The position numbers and the translations under genes are program-made. This document shows, piece by piece, positions 9,776 to 21,064 of a stretch of DNA of 64,000 bases (its first letter is position 1; each line of letters starts with the position of its first letter). The notes under the pieces are model-generated. The model was not told the DNA's origin, did not search any database, and saw nothing but the letters and a program-made list of their open reading frames with translations. The stretch covers positions 248,001 through 312,000 of the forward strand of contig CANTUQ010000076.1 of the NCBI GenBank assembly GCA_947683425.1, read 5' to 3'. The stretch comes from Excoecaria cochinchinensis. Lineage: Eukaryota; Streptophyta; Magnoliopsida; Malpighiales; Euphorbiaceae.

Positions 9776-11293
9776 TTTCGGCTTTGATTTTGCATCGGTT
9801 CGAATGGAGATTTGATTTGGACGGGTCTTTGGTCGCTCGATTGAGAGTGCAGCCGACCTCGAGGCAGTCGATCGTGGATGCTTAGAAAGATGATGTAAGA
9901 TTGCAACGAGTTTTGTAGGAGGTCCGATCGGGTAAGCAGTCAGAGTTCTCGGTTGTGGATGGGGTGCTTATGTATAGGAATCGTTTGTGTGTGCCCGAGA
10001 GTGATGAGTTACGGAAGGAGCTTTTGAGTGTGGTACACACTATGGTTTTTACTATGCATCCCAGCAGTGAGAAGATGTATCGGGATATGAAGCAGTTTTA
10101 CTGGTGGCCCGGAATGAAGAGAGACATTATTGAATTCGTGGCGAAGTGTTTGACTTGTTAGCAGGTAAAGGTTGAGCATCAAGTCCCTTCGGGATTGCTC
10201 ACTCCTTTATCCATTCCTCAGTGAAAATGGGACCACATTGCCATGGATGCCGTATATGGTTTACTAGTGACTCAGCAGAAGCATGATTCAATTTGGGTGA
10301 TCGTGGATTGGCTTACCAAGTTAGCTCATTTTCTACCAATTAGAGTGGATTATTCGATGGATAGGTTGGCCAGTATGTATGTGGATGAGTTGGTCAGATT
10401 GTATGGAGTACCATTGTCTATAGTGTCCGACCGGGATCCAAGGTTCACATCTATGTTTTGCAAGGAGCTACAGCGAGCCTTGGGTACTAGTTGAATTTCA
10501 GCATGGCATTTCATCCTCACACAGATGGTCAGTCCGAGCGGGTTATCTAGATTTTTGAGGATATGCTTCGGGCTTGTGCTTTAGATTTTTCTAGCAGTTG
10601 GGATAGGTATGTGCAGCTTATGGAGTTTACCTACAATAATAGCTATCAGTCGAGCATTGGGAAGTCACCGTTTGAAGCTTTGTATGGTCGACCATGTAGG
10701 ACTCCAGTCTGTTGGATAGAGTTGACCGAGCTTCATTTGGGGGGCCAAAAATTATCAAGGATACCGAGGAGAAGATCAGAGTTGTGCAGCAGAATTTAAA
10801 GGTGGCTAAGGATAGACAGAGGTCTTATCCCAATCTGAAGAGAAAGGATATTCGGTTTGAGATCGGGGACAAAGTTTTCCTTAAGGTTTCACCTTGGAGA
10901 AAAGTGTTGCGATTTGGCAAGAAAGGTAAACTTAGTCCTCGGTTCATTGGGCCTTATGAGGTTTTGGAGAGAGTTGGTTCGGTAGCCTATAGGTTGGCTT
11001 TATCGAAAGAGTTGGCTAAGATGCATAACGTCTTCTATGCTTTATCGATACAGATCGGATCCTTCACATGTGTTATCAGTTCAGGATGTTTGGATTCAGT
11101 CGGATTATTCTTATGATTAGGAACCGAAAGCAATCATCGCTTCGAAAGTGAGACAGTTAAGGAATAAGCAAGTTCCTCTGGTTAAGGTTCTTTGGCAATA
11201 CCATGGGGTTGAGGAAGCTACTTGGGAACCAGAGGTGACGATGAGGATTCAGTATCCATATTGTTCAGTTCAGGTGAGAATTTCGAGCACGAA
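9776..11293 (+). pseudogene. pol: T2 pol: integrase and chromodomain, broken
   Basis: The HHCC region (MHPSSEKMYRDMKQFYWWPGMKR...CLTC) lies at about 10050-10160 and is followed by the core with SDRDPRF. Frameshifts occur near 10490 and 10740. The C-terminal chromodomain remains readable (KQVPLVKVLWQYHGVEEATWEPE) at about 11150-11240. The polypurine tract that should precede the LTR is deleted: sequence passes from AATTCTTATT straight to CACACCCC, where the sister copy has 16 further bases. T2 therefore could not prime plus-strand synthesis. Confidence 0.9.
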
Positions 11294-11834
11294 ATTCTTA
11301 TTCACACCCCGTTTTCCCCCTAGTAGTTTGAGCCAAGTGTATGTGTGTCTGTGTATGTGTTGGCATGTTTTATGGCATTTTTGGATTGTATACATGCATT
11401 GTGGGCTTTGATAGAGTGTGGGTGCATGCATGTTAGTAGTGTGTACATTAGTGAGGGTTGGTCTTGAGTGTAGTGTCATGCATGGGTGTTGGGTGTGGGT
11501 GGTCAAGTTCCACTAATCATAGGATGGCATGTGGCTACGGTTTTAGGGAGTAGGTAAAAATAGAAAGAGAGAGAAGAAAGGACAGCCATTTTACTGCCTC
11601 ATTACCGTTCTCCTCCTCCTCTTTATCCCTTCTTCCTCTTTTCTCTTCAAGAAAGTGTGCATTAGTGTGAATCCAAGTGGTTGTGGTGCAAATTGATCAT
11701 CTCTCAAGTTTCATTTAGGTAAGTAGTTGAGTCTTCTTCTTCTTCTTCTTCTTCTTCTTTCTCTTAGTCTGTTAGAGTGTCTTCTAACTTAGGGCTTTTT
11801 GCATTTGTGTGATTATTGGGTTTTCAATTTAGAA

Positions 11835-11954
11835 GCGCCTACTCGTGATCCCAAGGGGAAAGAGAAGGCCAGTGGGAGTGGAACGTGCAACAAGGAGAAT
11901 AGGATTCTGCAGGTTTGGGAATTTTTGCATCTTTTTTGTGTTTATTATGGTTGA
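11835..11954 (+). other. Short lysine-rich reading frame inside T2 LTR
   Basis: The frame reads APTRDPKGKEKASGSG and then runs on to a TGA near 11954. It follows an intron-like segment (donor AG|GTAAGTAG at 11719, CTT-rich interior, acceptor TTTAG ending at 11832). No ATG lies upstream in the leader, so translation is unproven. The interest is in its repeated occurrence across LTR subfamilies. Confidence 0.4.
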
Positions 11955-12379
11955 ACAATGTGCTGGAAATCTGATAGTTTTGTGATGAGTTTTGTTTGAT
12001 TAAGTTATAATTCATGAATATTGAACTATGAGAGCAGATTTGAGTTAAAAGGATTTGTTGTGATTTTTTCTAGGTTGCTACTGTCAAAATCTTGAGTTTT
12101 GGTTGGTTCTTGAATTGATTATTTTTGAATGTGTAAAATATGCATTGGTGCTGTTGTTTCTGTTGGGATATGCCGATCTCAGGTAAGTTGTTGTTGGAAA
12201 TTGGATTTTGAGGTTTTGGCCAAGTTTTGATATGCAAAGAGTTCAGCATATTCATATCGCAGAATCGGTGTATCTAGGAGCCGATCGAATTAACATCTTC
12301 CTATCGGACATGCCTAGAGTACACAGCACTCGGCTATCGATTGTAAGATGGGAAGTCTCGATCGGGAAATGGAAAGCAC

Positions 12380-12870
12380 GATTCATGCTTTTGCTAGGAG
12401 CCAGGTCACAAGACGTACTGAGGAGCACGACTCGTGATATGGTATAGAGAGGCAACACGAGTCGTGCCATGTGGGCACGAGTCGTGTCCCCTACTCCCCC
12501 TTCCCGATCATTTGCTCTCTCTTTCGATCGGCTCTCGGCTCTCGATCGTCCGCGCTATTGGGTGCCTGACTGCCGAGCAGAAGGTGGGAGATACGGATCA
12601 GAACTCACTGAAGGTCAGGTGATTCGTGCGGGCTGGAAGCCCAGTCACAAGCTGTGCTGTACAATCACAACTCGCAACAGGGCTTTGGGCATCAGCACGA
12701 GTCATGCTGTACAAGCATGACTCGTGCTCCTGTTCCTCCCATGTGATCAGCAATTTTTGGCCTGTATAGAATGTCGACATGAGTCATGTCGATCCTTCAC
12801 GACCCGTGTCCTCACCACTCCTCTTGCAATTGGCCTTTGGCCACTGTCGCGATCGCTACAGTGAACCTCC
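12380..12870. repeat. Palindromic cassette of T2 LTR (CACGACTCGTG type)
   Basis: Inverted repeats based on CACGACTCGTG or CACGAGTCGTG occur in tandem, with spacers such as ATATGGTATAG and TGTACAAG between arms. A single TGTCGCGATCG unit appears at the right end near 12845. This is the position that holds the TGTCGCGA-type units in T1. The arms are often interrupted by C-to-T changes. Confidence 0.7.
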
Positions 12871-13345
12871 GCTCGGTCAGCTTTTTTGAAATTGCCCTGT
12901 TTTGTCTAAAATTAATTTCTTATCTCCTCTGTATGAATTTTTATTACTGTGTGACACCTGTATCATGCTTTGATTAATTCATGATAAATTATATGCTATG
13001 TTTTGGAATATGATTATCTTATGCATGACCTGCGAGAGTCAGTCTAGTGGATAGTTAGGCATGCCTAATAGAGTTCTTTAGTTACAACTCTCTGTTCCGT
13101 TTGGACCCTGATCAAGTACCTTGTTTTGTTCCTCGCGAACCTCAATGTGTTTTGATCTTGTTTAAGATCCCCTCAGAAAAATGTTTTTGAAAGGAAATTG
13201 TGATGTTTCTTTTCGATTCATACCCGTAAGGTACCGCCATGCGCTTGATTCGTACCTATAAAGTACCACCATATGTTTGCTCGTTATCCACTATTGTGAG
13301 TCAGCAAGTGTATTATCTATTTTGTTATGATTGTGAGAATGTGAA

Positions 13346-13580
13346 CATCCGATCGGTTATGACTATCAGTATGTGAAACAATATGTATATGAATGTGTAT
13401 TTGAGCTTACAAATGGTTTATATGTGATCCAGTTATGATTATATTATATGATTATCAGCTTTTGCCATATGTATGTGTTTTTGCTTTGACGACTACTGTG
13501 AGTAGCCATCCATATTATAGTTGTGTTTTCCCTACTAAGCGTTATCGCTTAGCATGGGTGTTTTATTCGTGCAGGTGTGG
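13346..13580 (+). other. Distal part of the hairpin ladder in T2 LTR
   Basis: CTACT-GTG-AGTAG lies at 13493-13505, where T1 has CCATT-GTG-AATGG: both sides of the stem have changed together. It is followed by CTAAGCG-TTAT-CGCTTAG near 13533 and the CTTAGCATGG/CCGTGCAG region. The paired change is evidence that the base pairing itself is kept. Confidence 0.7.
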
Positions 13581-13951
13581 AAGGTGATTAGATTTTGGGA
13601 GAGTTGCCGCAGTCAAGCCAACACAGAGGTTGATGTTAGGACCTAGCATTTTGTTTTATGATTATTTGTGTAATAGTGAACTCTCTAGTATCTATCCTTT
13701 TGTTTAGCTTCCGCTATCTATTTATATTTTGAAAGATGTAATTATTGGGATATATCAGAGCATTTTTGTAATGAATATTATTACTGCATTTGCGAATGAT
13801 TGATCATATTGTTTAAAAGTTTTAATTGCACTGTATTTTCGTATGTATGATGTATGTCTATTGTTTGATCAGCTTGGTGACACCCTGACTTATACGGCTT
13901 CTCACTCCGTTTGGGGATGGGTTTGCCTACGTATGGGTAGGGAGTGTTACA

Positions 13952-14114
13952 ATAGGTTTAGGATGTGCATGTCTTGAGATTTCGATTTTAGAAGTTAGAA
14001 ATTTTATTACTCTGATTTCTGTATTGCCATGTGTGTCTTTGTCCGGTAGCACACTCCGCTCACCGTAGCTCTTCATCCCTCGATATGCTACGTGTGGGAG
14101 TTGGGGGTGTTACA
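13952..14114 (+). mobile_element. 3' end fragment of another Tekay-type LTR (X subfamily), copy 1
   Basis: The 163 bp match, in reverse complement, the end of the X LTR at 41508-41680, and finish with GGGGGTGTTACA. T2 was apparently inserted into this older LTR. The same piece recurs at 25183-25345 in the duplicated copy. Confidence 0.8.
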
Positions 14115-14390
14115 CAGCTATTGACAACTGAAATTCCACCTCTCAAACCTGTCTCCCACTTAGCTTAATTAATCCCCTTTTAGTCCTAATTAAGCCACAA
14201 TTAGCTAAATCATGCAAAGTTACATATAGGCCACTTAACTTACTTTTTTTTTCACTTAGGCCCTCAATTACCTACACTTAAGTCCTTATTCATTAACAAT
14301 TAATCCGGATTTTACAACACACTTCAATTTAGCATGCTCACTACACATAATTAATCACCTTACCACTAGGGTACATTTACGGTCGTTACA
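14115..14390 (-). mobile_element. U3 fragment of an M-type LTR, minus strand, copy 1
   Basis: On the minus strand the fragment starts TGTAACGACCG (ending at 14390) and contains the AT-rich stretches with CCACTTAACT and TTAATTAATCC resembling the first part of the M1 LTR at 28450-28690. It is copied at 25346-25622. Confidence 0.6.
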
Positions 14391-14721
14391 TTATCGCTTA
14401 GCATGGATGTTTTATCCATATATGTATCTGAAGATAGCATTTGTTTTTGGAAGACAGTCCTACATCGCCAACATATTAGGAACTGCTGTATAAGTAGGAT
14501 TTTTTATAATAGCATAAGATGTGTATTTATAGTTGGCATACGTAAGGGAACTAAAGTTTTTGTACTAAGTATATTGTATTATGTAAAGCGTAAACTAAGT
14601 GAGACTTTAAATGTTATGTAAATTAATGCATGGATTTTTCTAAATACGATAGAAAATTATTTATCGAGATTTATTAATTCTTAATTTTGAACGAAATGGT
14701 TTTATGTGCTTGTGAATGTGT
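14391..14721. other. Unassigned 331-bp segment, copy 1
   Basis: It opens with a scrap of LTR hairpin sequence (TTATCGCTTAGCATGG) and then shows AT-rich sequence with CAGTCCTACATCGCCAACATA that I cannot assign. No reading frame has coding character: the 72-codon frame at 14403 is low-complexity and differs in copy 2. It is repeated at 25623-25954. It could be the remains of a small non-autonomous element. Confidence 0.5.
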
Positions 14722-16011
14722 TGTGACACCCATTCCCGACCACAAGATTAGCTTAGCTAAAGCAGTCGAGAACAGTCGCTACACAGTAATCACATGCACG
14801 TAAACTCTAATATACACTCATACCAAAACCTGTACTATTAAATTTCGTAACACATACATTCACATGTAGTAGATATCTCGTGCTATCACATGCTAAAACT
14901 TATATATATACATAAATACATACATCCTAAGCTTAATATTAAAAAACTTAGTCATTTAGTTCTTTACATGCTTCATAGTTGAAAAAGGCGTACACAAAAC
15001 ATAAATAAATTACATTGTCCAAAATCCCAAAACCTACGCTATAGATACTCCTAGTGCTAACCGTTGGTAATGCGGATCCGTCCTTCAGAATCACTTCGCG
15101 TCCAAACCTAAATGGATTAGAAAACCCGTGCTAAGCGATAAGGCTTAGTGGGGAAGACAATATACGATACAACACAATATATATACACATATATACATAT
15201 AACATAACCAATAAAAAAATCATGCTTACTTTTGCATTACATGAGCATATATGCATATATTCATTGTACATAACCAATTATGAAAGTCAGTTTTTGGTTC
15301 CCACTAACACATCATCTTCGCATGCACATTACATTATGTACAAAGGTCTTTCATGCAAAGTTTGCATTTCCTGATTATTTAACACTTTTATTTAAGCCTT
15401 GCCTGCAACTCAAAGATGCAAATAACGGGTATCGCATCAATACCTGAAGGTACAGTAGTCACATTAGTATCTATAGATACCACAAATTCGCATCAGTACC
15501 CAAAGGTACAGTATAATCAATAATATCAATATATTCGCATTAGGGAATCCAGTAAGGATTCAAATCGCATTGATGATTCCAGAGCAATCAAACGCATTTG
15601 GTTTTAGCACTTAGACCTTATAGGCATGACTATCTATCCACTACTTGACTAGCAGGTTGTAATTATTAAATGCGATTATTTGTTCAAATGATCTCACATT
15701 CTAGCAATTATGAAAATACACATGAGTAAAATAGTATAATTTCTTAATTACGCATACTTATAAGTTGTTGATCAAATTAACATTCCTTAGCCACCATCAC
15801 GCCATCTTACTAGTTCATCACATAAACTCATAACGCAACTTGATATAGATCACAACTTAACAAGCAATTTTAAACTCATTAATCACATATATTCAGCACA
15901 TTTATTCTTAGCATTTGACACTTATTAAATGATATTAAACTAGATTAATTATTGCTCAAACATTCATATAATAATCATGAATGATTTAGAAGCGATTGTA
16001 AAAATAGGGTA
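14722..16011 (-). mobile_element. M1-type LTR, 3' part, minus strand, copy 1
   Basis: The fragment begins TGTGACACCCATTCC (reverse complement of an LTR end) and is collinear with 25955-27243. It carries the ladder hairpins on the minus strand: a decayed CTAAGCG unit near 15132, the GTATC-TATA-GATAC unit near 15470 and the GTACC unit near 15500. It stops at the tandem-duplication breakpoint, so its cassette and U3 are absent here. Confidence 0.85.
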
Positions 16012-16015
16012 CCTG

Positions 16016-16860
16016 CGGCATTTATGGATGTGATAAACCGAGTGTTTAGGCCATATCTCGATCGATTTGTGCTAGTGTTTATTGATGATATCTTGGTTTA
16101 CTCGAGGGATGAGAGCGAGCATGAGGAGTATCTTCGGTTAGTGTTACAAGTTTTGAGAGAGCAACATTTATTTGCGAAGCTTAGCAAGTGTGATTTCTAG
16201 CTTCAAGAGGTGTCATTTTTGGGCCATATTGTATCAGCTAAGGGTATTCAAGTGGTTCCTGCCAAGATTGAGCCAATTGTTAATTGGAAAGCGCTTATGA
16301 ATGTCACAGAGGTGAGAAGTTTTCTCCATTTGGCAGGGTATTACAGCCGATTTGTGAAAAGTTTTTCAGTCATTGCTACTCCTATGACGAGATTGTTGAG
16401 GAAAGGAGTTAGATTTGAGTGATCGGATAAGTGCCAGGCTTATTTTGAAAAGCTAAAGTAATTGCTGGTTAAAGCTCCTGTACTTAGTCAGCCTCGATTG
16501 GGTAAAGAGTTTGTGATGTATAGTGATGCCTCAGGTGTCGGGCTCGGTTGTGTGTTGGTGCAGGAGGGGAAAGTTGTGGCCTATGCATCTCGTCAGTTGA
16601 AGCCTCATGAGAAGAACTATGCAACACATGATTTGGAATTGGCGGCTGTGATCTTTGCATTGAAGATTTGGCAGCATTATCTGTATGGGGAGAAGTGTAG
16701 GATTTTCACATATCATAAGAGTTTGAAGTACCTCCTCACACAAAAGGAACTGAATATGAGACAGTGTCGATGGTTAGAATTGTTTGAGGATTATGACTGT
16801 ATTGTGGACTACCATTCGGGTAAAGCTAATGTGGTTGTAGATGCCCTGAGTAAGAAGTCA
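16016..16860 (+). pseudogene. pol: Duplicated T2 pol: RT (end) and RNase H
   Basis: The fragment begins within the RT palm at AAFMDVINRVF and keeps FIDDILVYS near 16080. It continues through the RT thumb-like region and RNase H (YSDASGVGLGC, YASRQLKPHEKNY, DALSKKS). Stops are at about 16198, 16420 and 16459. It retains several codons that are stops in the left copy (for example the Gln at 16561 that is TAA at 9475), which lets the ancestral sequence be inferred. It lacks its own gag and 5' LTR because the duplication started inside RT. Confidence 0.92.
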
Positions 16861-18360
16861 GTTTCGGCATTGTTTTTGCAGCAGTTTGGATGGAGATTAG
16901 ATTTGGACGGGTCTTTGGTCGCTCGATTGAGAGTGCAGCCGACCTTGAGACAGTCGATCATGGATGCTAAGAAAGATGATGTAAGATTGTAGCGAGTTTT
17001 GCAAAAGGTCCGATCGGGTAAGCAGTTGGAGTTCTCGGTTGTGGATGGGGTGCTTATGTATAGGAACCGTTTGTGTGTGCTCGAGAGTTATGAGTTAAGG
17101 AAGGAGATTTTGAGTGAGGCACACACTATGGTTTTTACTATGCATCCCGGCAGTGAGAAGATATATTGGGATATAAAGCAGTTTTACTGGTGGCCCGAAA
17201 TGAAGAGAGACATTGTTGAATTCGTGGCGAAGTGTTTGACTTGTCGGCAGGTAAAGGCTGAGCATCAAGTCCCTTCGGGATTGCTCACTCCTTTATCCAT
17301 TCCTCAGTGGAAATGGGATGACATCTCCATGGATTTCGTATCGAGTTTACCAGTGACTCAGCAGAAGCATGATTCAGTTTGTGTGATCGTGGATCGGCTT
17401 AACAAGTCAGCTCATTTTCTACCAGTTAGAGTGGATTATTCAATGGATAGGTTGGCAAGTATTTATGTGGATGAGGTGGTCAGATTGCATGGAGTGCCAT
17501 TGTCTATAGTGTCCGACCGGGATCCAAGGTTCACATTTAAGTTTTGGAAGGAGCTACAGCGAGCCTTGGGTACTAAGTTGAATTTCAGCACGGTATTTCA
17601 TTCTCAGACAGATGGTCAGTCCGAGCGAGTTATCCATTTTATTAAGGATATGCTTCGGGCTTGTGCTTTGGATTTTTCTAACAGTTGGGATAGGTATATG
17701 CAGCTTATGGAGTTTGCCTACAATAATAGCTATCAGTCAAGCATTAGGATGTCACCGTTTGAAGCTTTGTATGGTCGACCATGGAGGACTCGAGTCTGTT
17801 GGATAGTGTTGACCGAGAGTTCGTTTATGGGGCCAAAAATTATCATGGATACCAAGGAGAAGATCAGAGTTATGCAGCAAAATCTGAAGGTGGCTAAGTA
17901 TACACAGAGGTCTTATGCCAATCTGAAGAGAAAGGATATTCGATTTGAGATCGGGGATAAAGTTTTCCTTAAGGTTTCACCTTGGAGAAAAGTGTTGTGA
18001 TTTGGCAAGAAAGGTAAACTTAGTCCTCGGTTCATTGGGCCTTATTAGGTTTTGGAGAGAGTTGGTCTGGTAGCCTATAGGTTGGCTTTACCGATGGAAT
18101 TAGCTAATAGGCATAACGTCTTCCATGTTTCCATGCTTCGTCGGTACAGATCGGATCCTTCACATGTGTTATCGATTCAGGATGTTCGGATTCAGTTGGA
18201 TTATTCTTATGATGAGGAACCGAAAGCCATCATTGCTCGGGAAGTGAGACAGTTAAGGAATAAGCAAGTTCCTCTAGTTAAGGTTCTTTGGTAACACCAT
18301 GGGGTTGAGGAAGCTACATGGGAACCAGAGGCGATGATGAGGATTCTGTATCTATAGTTG
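16861..18360 (+). pseudogene. pol: Duplicated T2 pol: integrase and chromodomain
   Basis: A 333-codon open stretch at 16999-18000 spans the HHCC region (MHPGSEKIYWDIKQFYWW...CLTCRQVK) and the DDE core (SMDFVSSLP, SDRDPRF). In the third motif the Glu of QSERVI is kept. One stop at about 17998 (CGA to TGA) precedes SPRFIGPY. The chromodomain then reads SYDEEPKAIIAREVRQLRNK and KQVPLVKVLW before a TAA at about 18292. This is the most complete 3' pol end in the window. A chromodomain is the defining feature of chromoviruses. Confidence 0.93.
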
Positions 18361-18401
18361 TTCAGTTCAGGTGAGAATTTTGAGGACGGAATTCTTATTT
18401 A

Positions 18402-18413
18402 GTAGGGGAGAGT
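18402..18413 (+). other. Polypurine tract
   Basis: The run GTAGGGGAGAGT directly precedes the LTR start TGTCACACCCC at 18414. It primes plus-strand synthesis in the family. The equivalent bases are deleted in the left copy at 11301. Confidence 0.85.
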
Positions 18414-18668
18414 TGTCACACCCCATTTTCCCCCATGTAGTCTGAGCCAAGTGTATGTGTGTCTGTGTATGTGTTGGCATGTGTTATGGAACTTTTGGAT
18501 TGTATGCATGCATTGTGGGCTTTGATAGAGTGTGGGTGCATGCATGTTAGTAGTGTGTGCATTAGTGAGGGTTGGTCTTAAGTGTAGTGTCATGCATGGG
18601 TGTTGGGTGTGAGTGGTCAAGTTCCACTAATCATAGGATGGCATGTGGCTAGGGTTTTAGGGAGTGGG

Positions 18669-18676
18669 TATAAATA
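18669..18676 (+). promoter_or_regulatory. LTR TATA box
   Basis: TATAAATA lies about 255 bp into the LTR, upstream of a purine-rich GAGAGAGAAGAAAGG stretch and the leader. The T4 LTR has the same box at 45765. Transcription should start about 30 bp downstream, placing the intron, cassette and hairpins in the transcript. Confidence 0.7.
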
Positions 18677-18955
18677 GAAGGAGAGAGAAGAAAGGGCAGC
18701 CATTTTACTGCCTCATTGCCGTTCTCCTCCTCCTCTTTATCCCTTCTTCCTCTTTTCTCTTCAAGAAAGTGTGCCCTAGTGTGAATCCAAGTGGTTGTGG
18801 TGGAAATTGATCATCTCTCAAGTTTCATTTAGGTATGTAGTTGAGTCTTTTTCTTCTTCTTCTTCTTCTTTCTATTGGTCTGTTAGAGTGTGTTCTAACT
18901 TAGGGCTTTTTGCATTTGTATGATTCTTGGGTTTTTGGTTTAGAAGCGCCTACTC

Positions 18956-19015
18956 GTGATCCCATGGAGAAAGAAAAGGCCAGTGGGAGTGGAACGTACA
19001 ACTAGGAGCATAGGA
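18956..19015 (+). other. Short lysine-rich reading frame inside the duplicated T2 LTR
   Basis: The frame reads APTRDPMEKEKASGSGTYN and then TAG. It follows the acceptor TTTAG of a 121-nt intron with donor GTATGT at 18833. Relative to the left copy the changes include Lys to Met and Gly to Glu, so the copies are not under obvious coding constraint after duplication. Confidence 0.4.
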
Positions 19016-19351
19016 TTCTACAGGTTTGGGAATTTCTGCATTTTTCTTGTGTTTATTGTGTTTAAACAATGTGCTGGAAATCTGATAGTTTTTGATGAGT
19101 TTTGTTTGATTAAGTTATAATGCGTGAATAATGAACTATGAGAGCAGATTTGAGTTAAAAGGATTTGTTGTGATTTTTCTTGGTTGCTACTGTCCAAATC
19201 TCGAGTTTTGGTTGGTTCTTGAATTGATTATTTTTGAATGTGTAAAATATGCATTGGTGTTGTTGTTTGTGTTGGGATATGCCGATCTCAGTTAAGTTGT
19301 TGTTGGAAATTGGTTTTTGAGGTTTTGGGCAAGTTTTGATATGTAAGGAGT

Positions 19352-19356
19352 TCAGC
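19352..19356. repeat. Left target site duplication TCAGC of the solo LTR
   Basis: TCAGC immediately precedes TGTCACACCCC and recurs right after the LTR end at 21948-21952. The undisturbed site GTTCAGCAGATTC is seen in the third triplication unit near 23455. Confidence 0.95.
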
Positions 19357-20036
19357 TGTCACACCCCGTTTGCCCCCTAGTCGAATGAGTCATATATGTA
19401 TGTGTATACATTTGCATAAGTTATGTGTAATAAGGGCATTTTGGTAATATTGCATGAATTGGGGTTTTTCTGGTGCGGGTGTGTGTGTTTGGCACTATGG
19501 TGCTAATTAGTTTAGATAGATTTGTGTGTGCACGAGTGCACCATAGTAGGATATGCACTAGTGGATTAATTGTGTGTATGCATTTGCACTTGTGTAGGGT
19601 GTGTATGATTTGGGAGAATCTTGTGTGTGTTGCTCACACATATGTAGGATACATTATTAGAGTGTCTCATTATGTGTATGTGATGCACTAGGTTAGGGTG
19701 TGAGTGAGCAATCTCCTCCACTAGATGATTGACATGTGTAAAGTGGGAAAGAGAAAAAGGTGAAAAGGGAAAAATCAGATTTTTGAAAACCCATTCCCGT
19801 TTTTCCTTCTTCTACTTCTTCTTCTTCCTCCTCTGCACTCTCTTAAGTGCCCTAGCTTAGATTCAAGCCTCTAGTGGTGGAAATTGATCATTGCTTAGCA
19901 TTTTAAAGGTAAATCTACTGCATTTATTCTCATTTTCTTCATTTGATTCTCCATCTTCTTCTCTTTTTCTTATTTTCGAAATTGGGTTGAAGTTTTGGGT
20001 TTTGTGTTTGTGTGTTGTGTTGTTTTGTTCCTAGTT

Positions 20037-20096
20037 GAGCCTCCCTGGGATCCTAAGGGCAAGGAAGTTGCTGGATCTAGTGGAACTAAGCACTAG
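20037..20096 (+). other. Short lysine-rich reading frame inside the solo LTR
   Basis: The frame reads EPPWDPKGKEVAGSSGTKH and then TAG, two bases after the acceptor TCCTAG. It is the best preserved form of the pattern DPKGKEKAGSSGTKH shared among LTRs. It has no ATG. Confidence 0.45.
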
Positions 20097-20489
20097 GAGC
20101 TAAGGATTTTGAAGATTTGGGAATTCTTGCTTTTGCATGTGAATATGTTCATATATGTGTTTTGATGATTTCATGGAATTAGGTTGTTAGATGTTCTTTA
20201 TTTTGAGGTATATGATATGGGTATTTGCTCTGAAATGTGGATCTTGCAAAGGCATGAGTTAATTAGGGTAATTTTAGAATGGATGTGGTTTGATGCTTAA
20301 ATTGGGTTTTTGATTGATTCTTGGAATTGAGTGTGTAAATTAATGGATTGTATGCAATTTATTGCTAATAAATGTCGTATTATGGTTGTTGATGCTTGTG
20401 GATGGCTGGATTTGAGGTAAGTAACCTTGGATTGAGTTTTGTGTGGTTGGAGGAGGATTTGGAAGAGGAAAATCTGCAGAATTTCGAAG

Positions 20490-20815
20490 TCCCGACGCTG
20501 TCGCGATCGAGACAGAGAGCGGTGTTGGGAGCTTCGCCGTCGCGAGCACGCGACAGCCGAAGTGTTGAGTACTCTCTGTCGCGACCGCAACGACTGTCGC
20601 GATCGCGACAAAGCGTATTATTGGCCAAGTGCTACCGCGAGCATGCGACCCGTCGCGAGCCCGGGACAGCATCAATCGTCCTCTGTCGCGAGCGCAACAG
20701 AGCTTGGCCCTTCCGTCCTCCTCGCGGTTACGAAATTCGTCGCGCGCGTGCAGCGAAGAGACTTTGGTCTCTGTCGCGAGCGCGACAGACGTCGCGAGCG
20801 CGACAGTCCCCTGTT
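20490..20815. repeat. Palindromic cassette of the solo LTR (TGTCGCGA type)
   Basis: Dense inverted repeats are built from CTGTCGCGA...TCGCGACAG, including adjacent near-perfect units at about 20781-20812. CpG density is far above the surrounding sequence. The long arginine-rich reading frames on both strands here are a by-product of the repeats (few stop codons), not genes. Confidence 0.8.
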
Positions 20816-21064
20816 TGCTGAATGAGTTTTCTTTCATTCCTTGTGGCTCGAACTTCAGTTTTCTTTAGCATTTATGAGATTTATGCTTGGTATTCTATAA
20901 ATAATATGCAAGTGTAACTATGATATGATTATGCTCATTTGATGATGATGATTTTGGAAGTTATGAAATGCATGGATTGGCTTATGTATGACCTGCTAGA
21001 GTCTAGTAAGTGGATAGTTAAGCATGCCTAATAGAGTCTTTGCTGCAGCTTCTGTTTTCTGTTT

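Larger units (their letters stand above)
11302..13951 (+). mobile_element. T2 3' LTR
   Basis: The LTR begins at CACACCCCGTTTTCCCCC (the first TG lost with the polypurine tract) and ends GGAGTGTTACA at 13951. It contains a decayed TATA region (GTAAAAATAG near 11555), a leader with a GT-AG intron at 11719-11832, a short reading frame at 11835, a palindromic cassette at about 12380-12870 and the hairpin ladder at about 13030-13580. It has the ordinary length of about 2.65 kb, without the triplication seen in its duplicate. Confidence 0.9.
8929..16015 (+). repeat. Left copy of a 7.1-kb tandem segmental duplication
   Basis: The segment from the middle of the T2 RT through the T2 3' LTR and about 2 kb of downstream LTR fragments recurs in the same order at 16016-27247. 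The junction at 16012-16015 joins M1 LTR sequence (compare 27230-27247) to RT sequence (compare 8925). The four shared bases ACCT are present at all three sites. This copy is 7087 bp. Stops and indels differ between the copies, so the duplication is not recent. Confidence 0.88.

Noticed and set aside
14403..14621. 72-codon frame as a small gene (also within 25414-25854)
   Set aside because: The two duplicate copies do not keep the frame in a protein-like way, and the piece starts in an LTR hairpin fragment.
20340..20868. Overlapping long arginine/serine-rich reading frames on both strands (also at 34382-35067 and 4765-5092)
   Set aside because: They follow from the TCGCGAGCGCGAC repeats, which contain few stops in any frame. 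Frames exist on both strands at once and show no protein family character.
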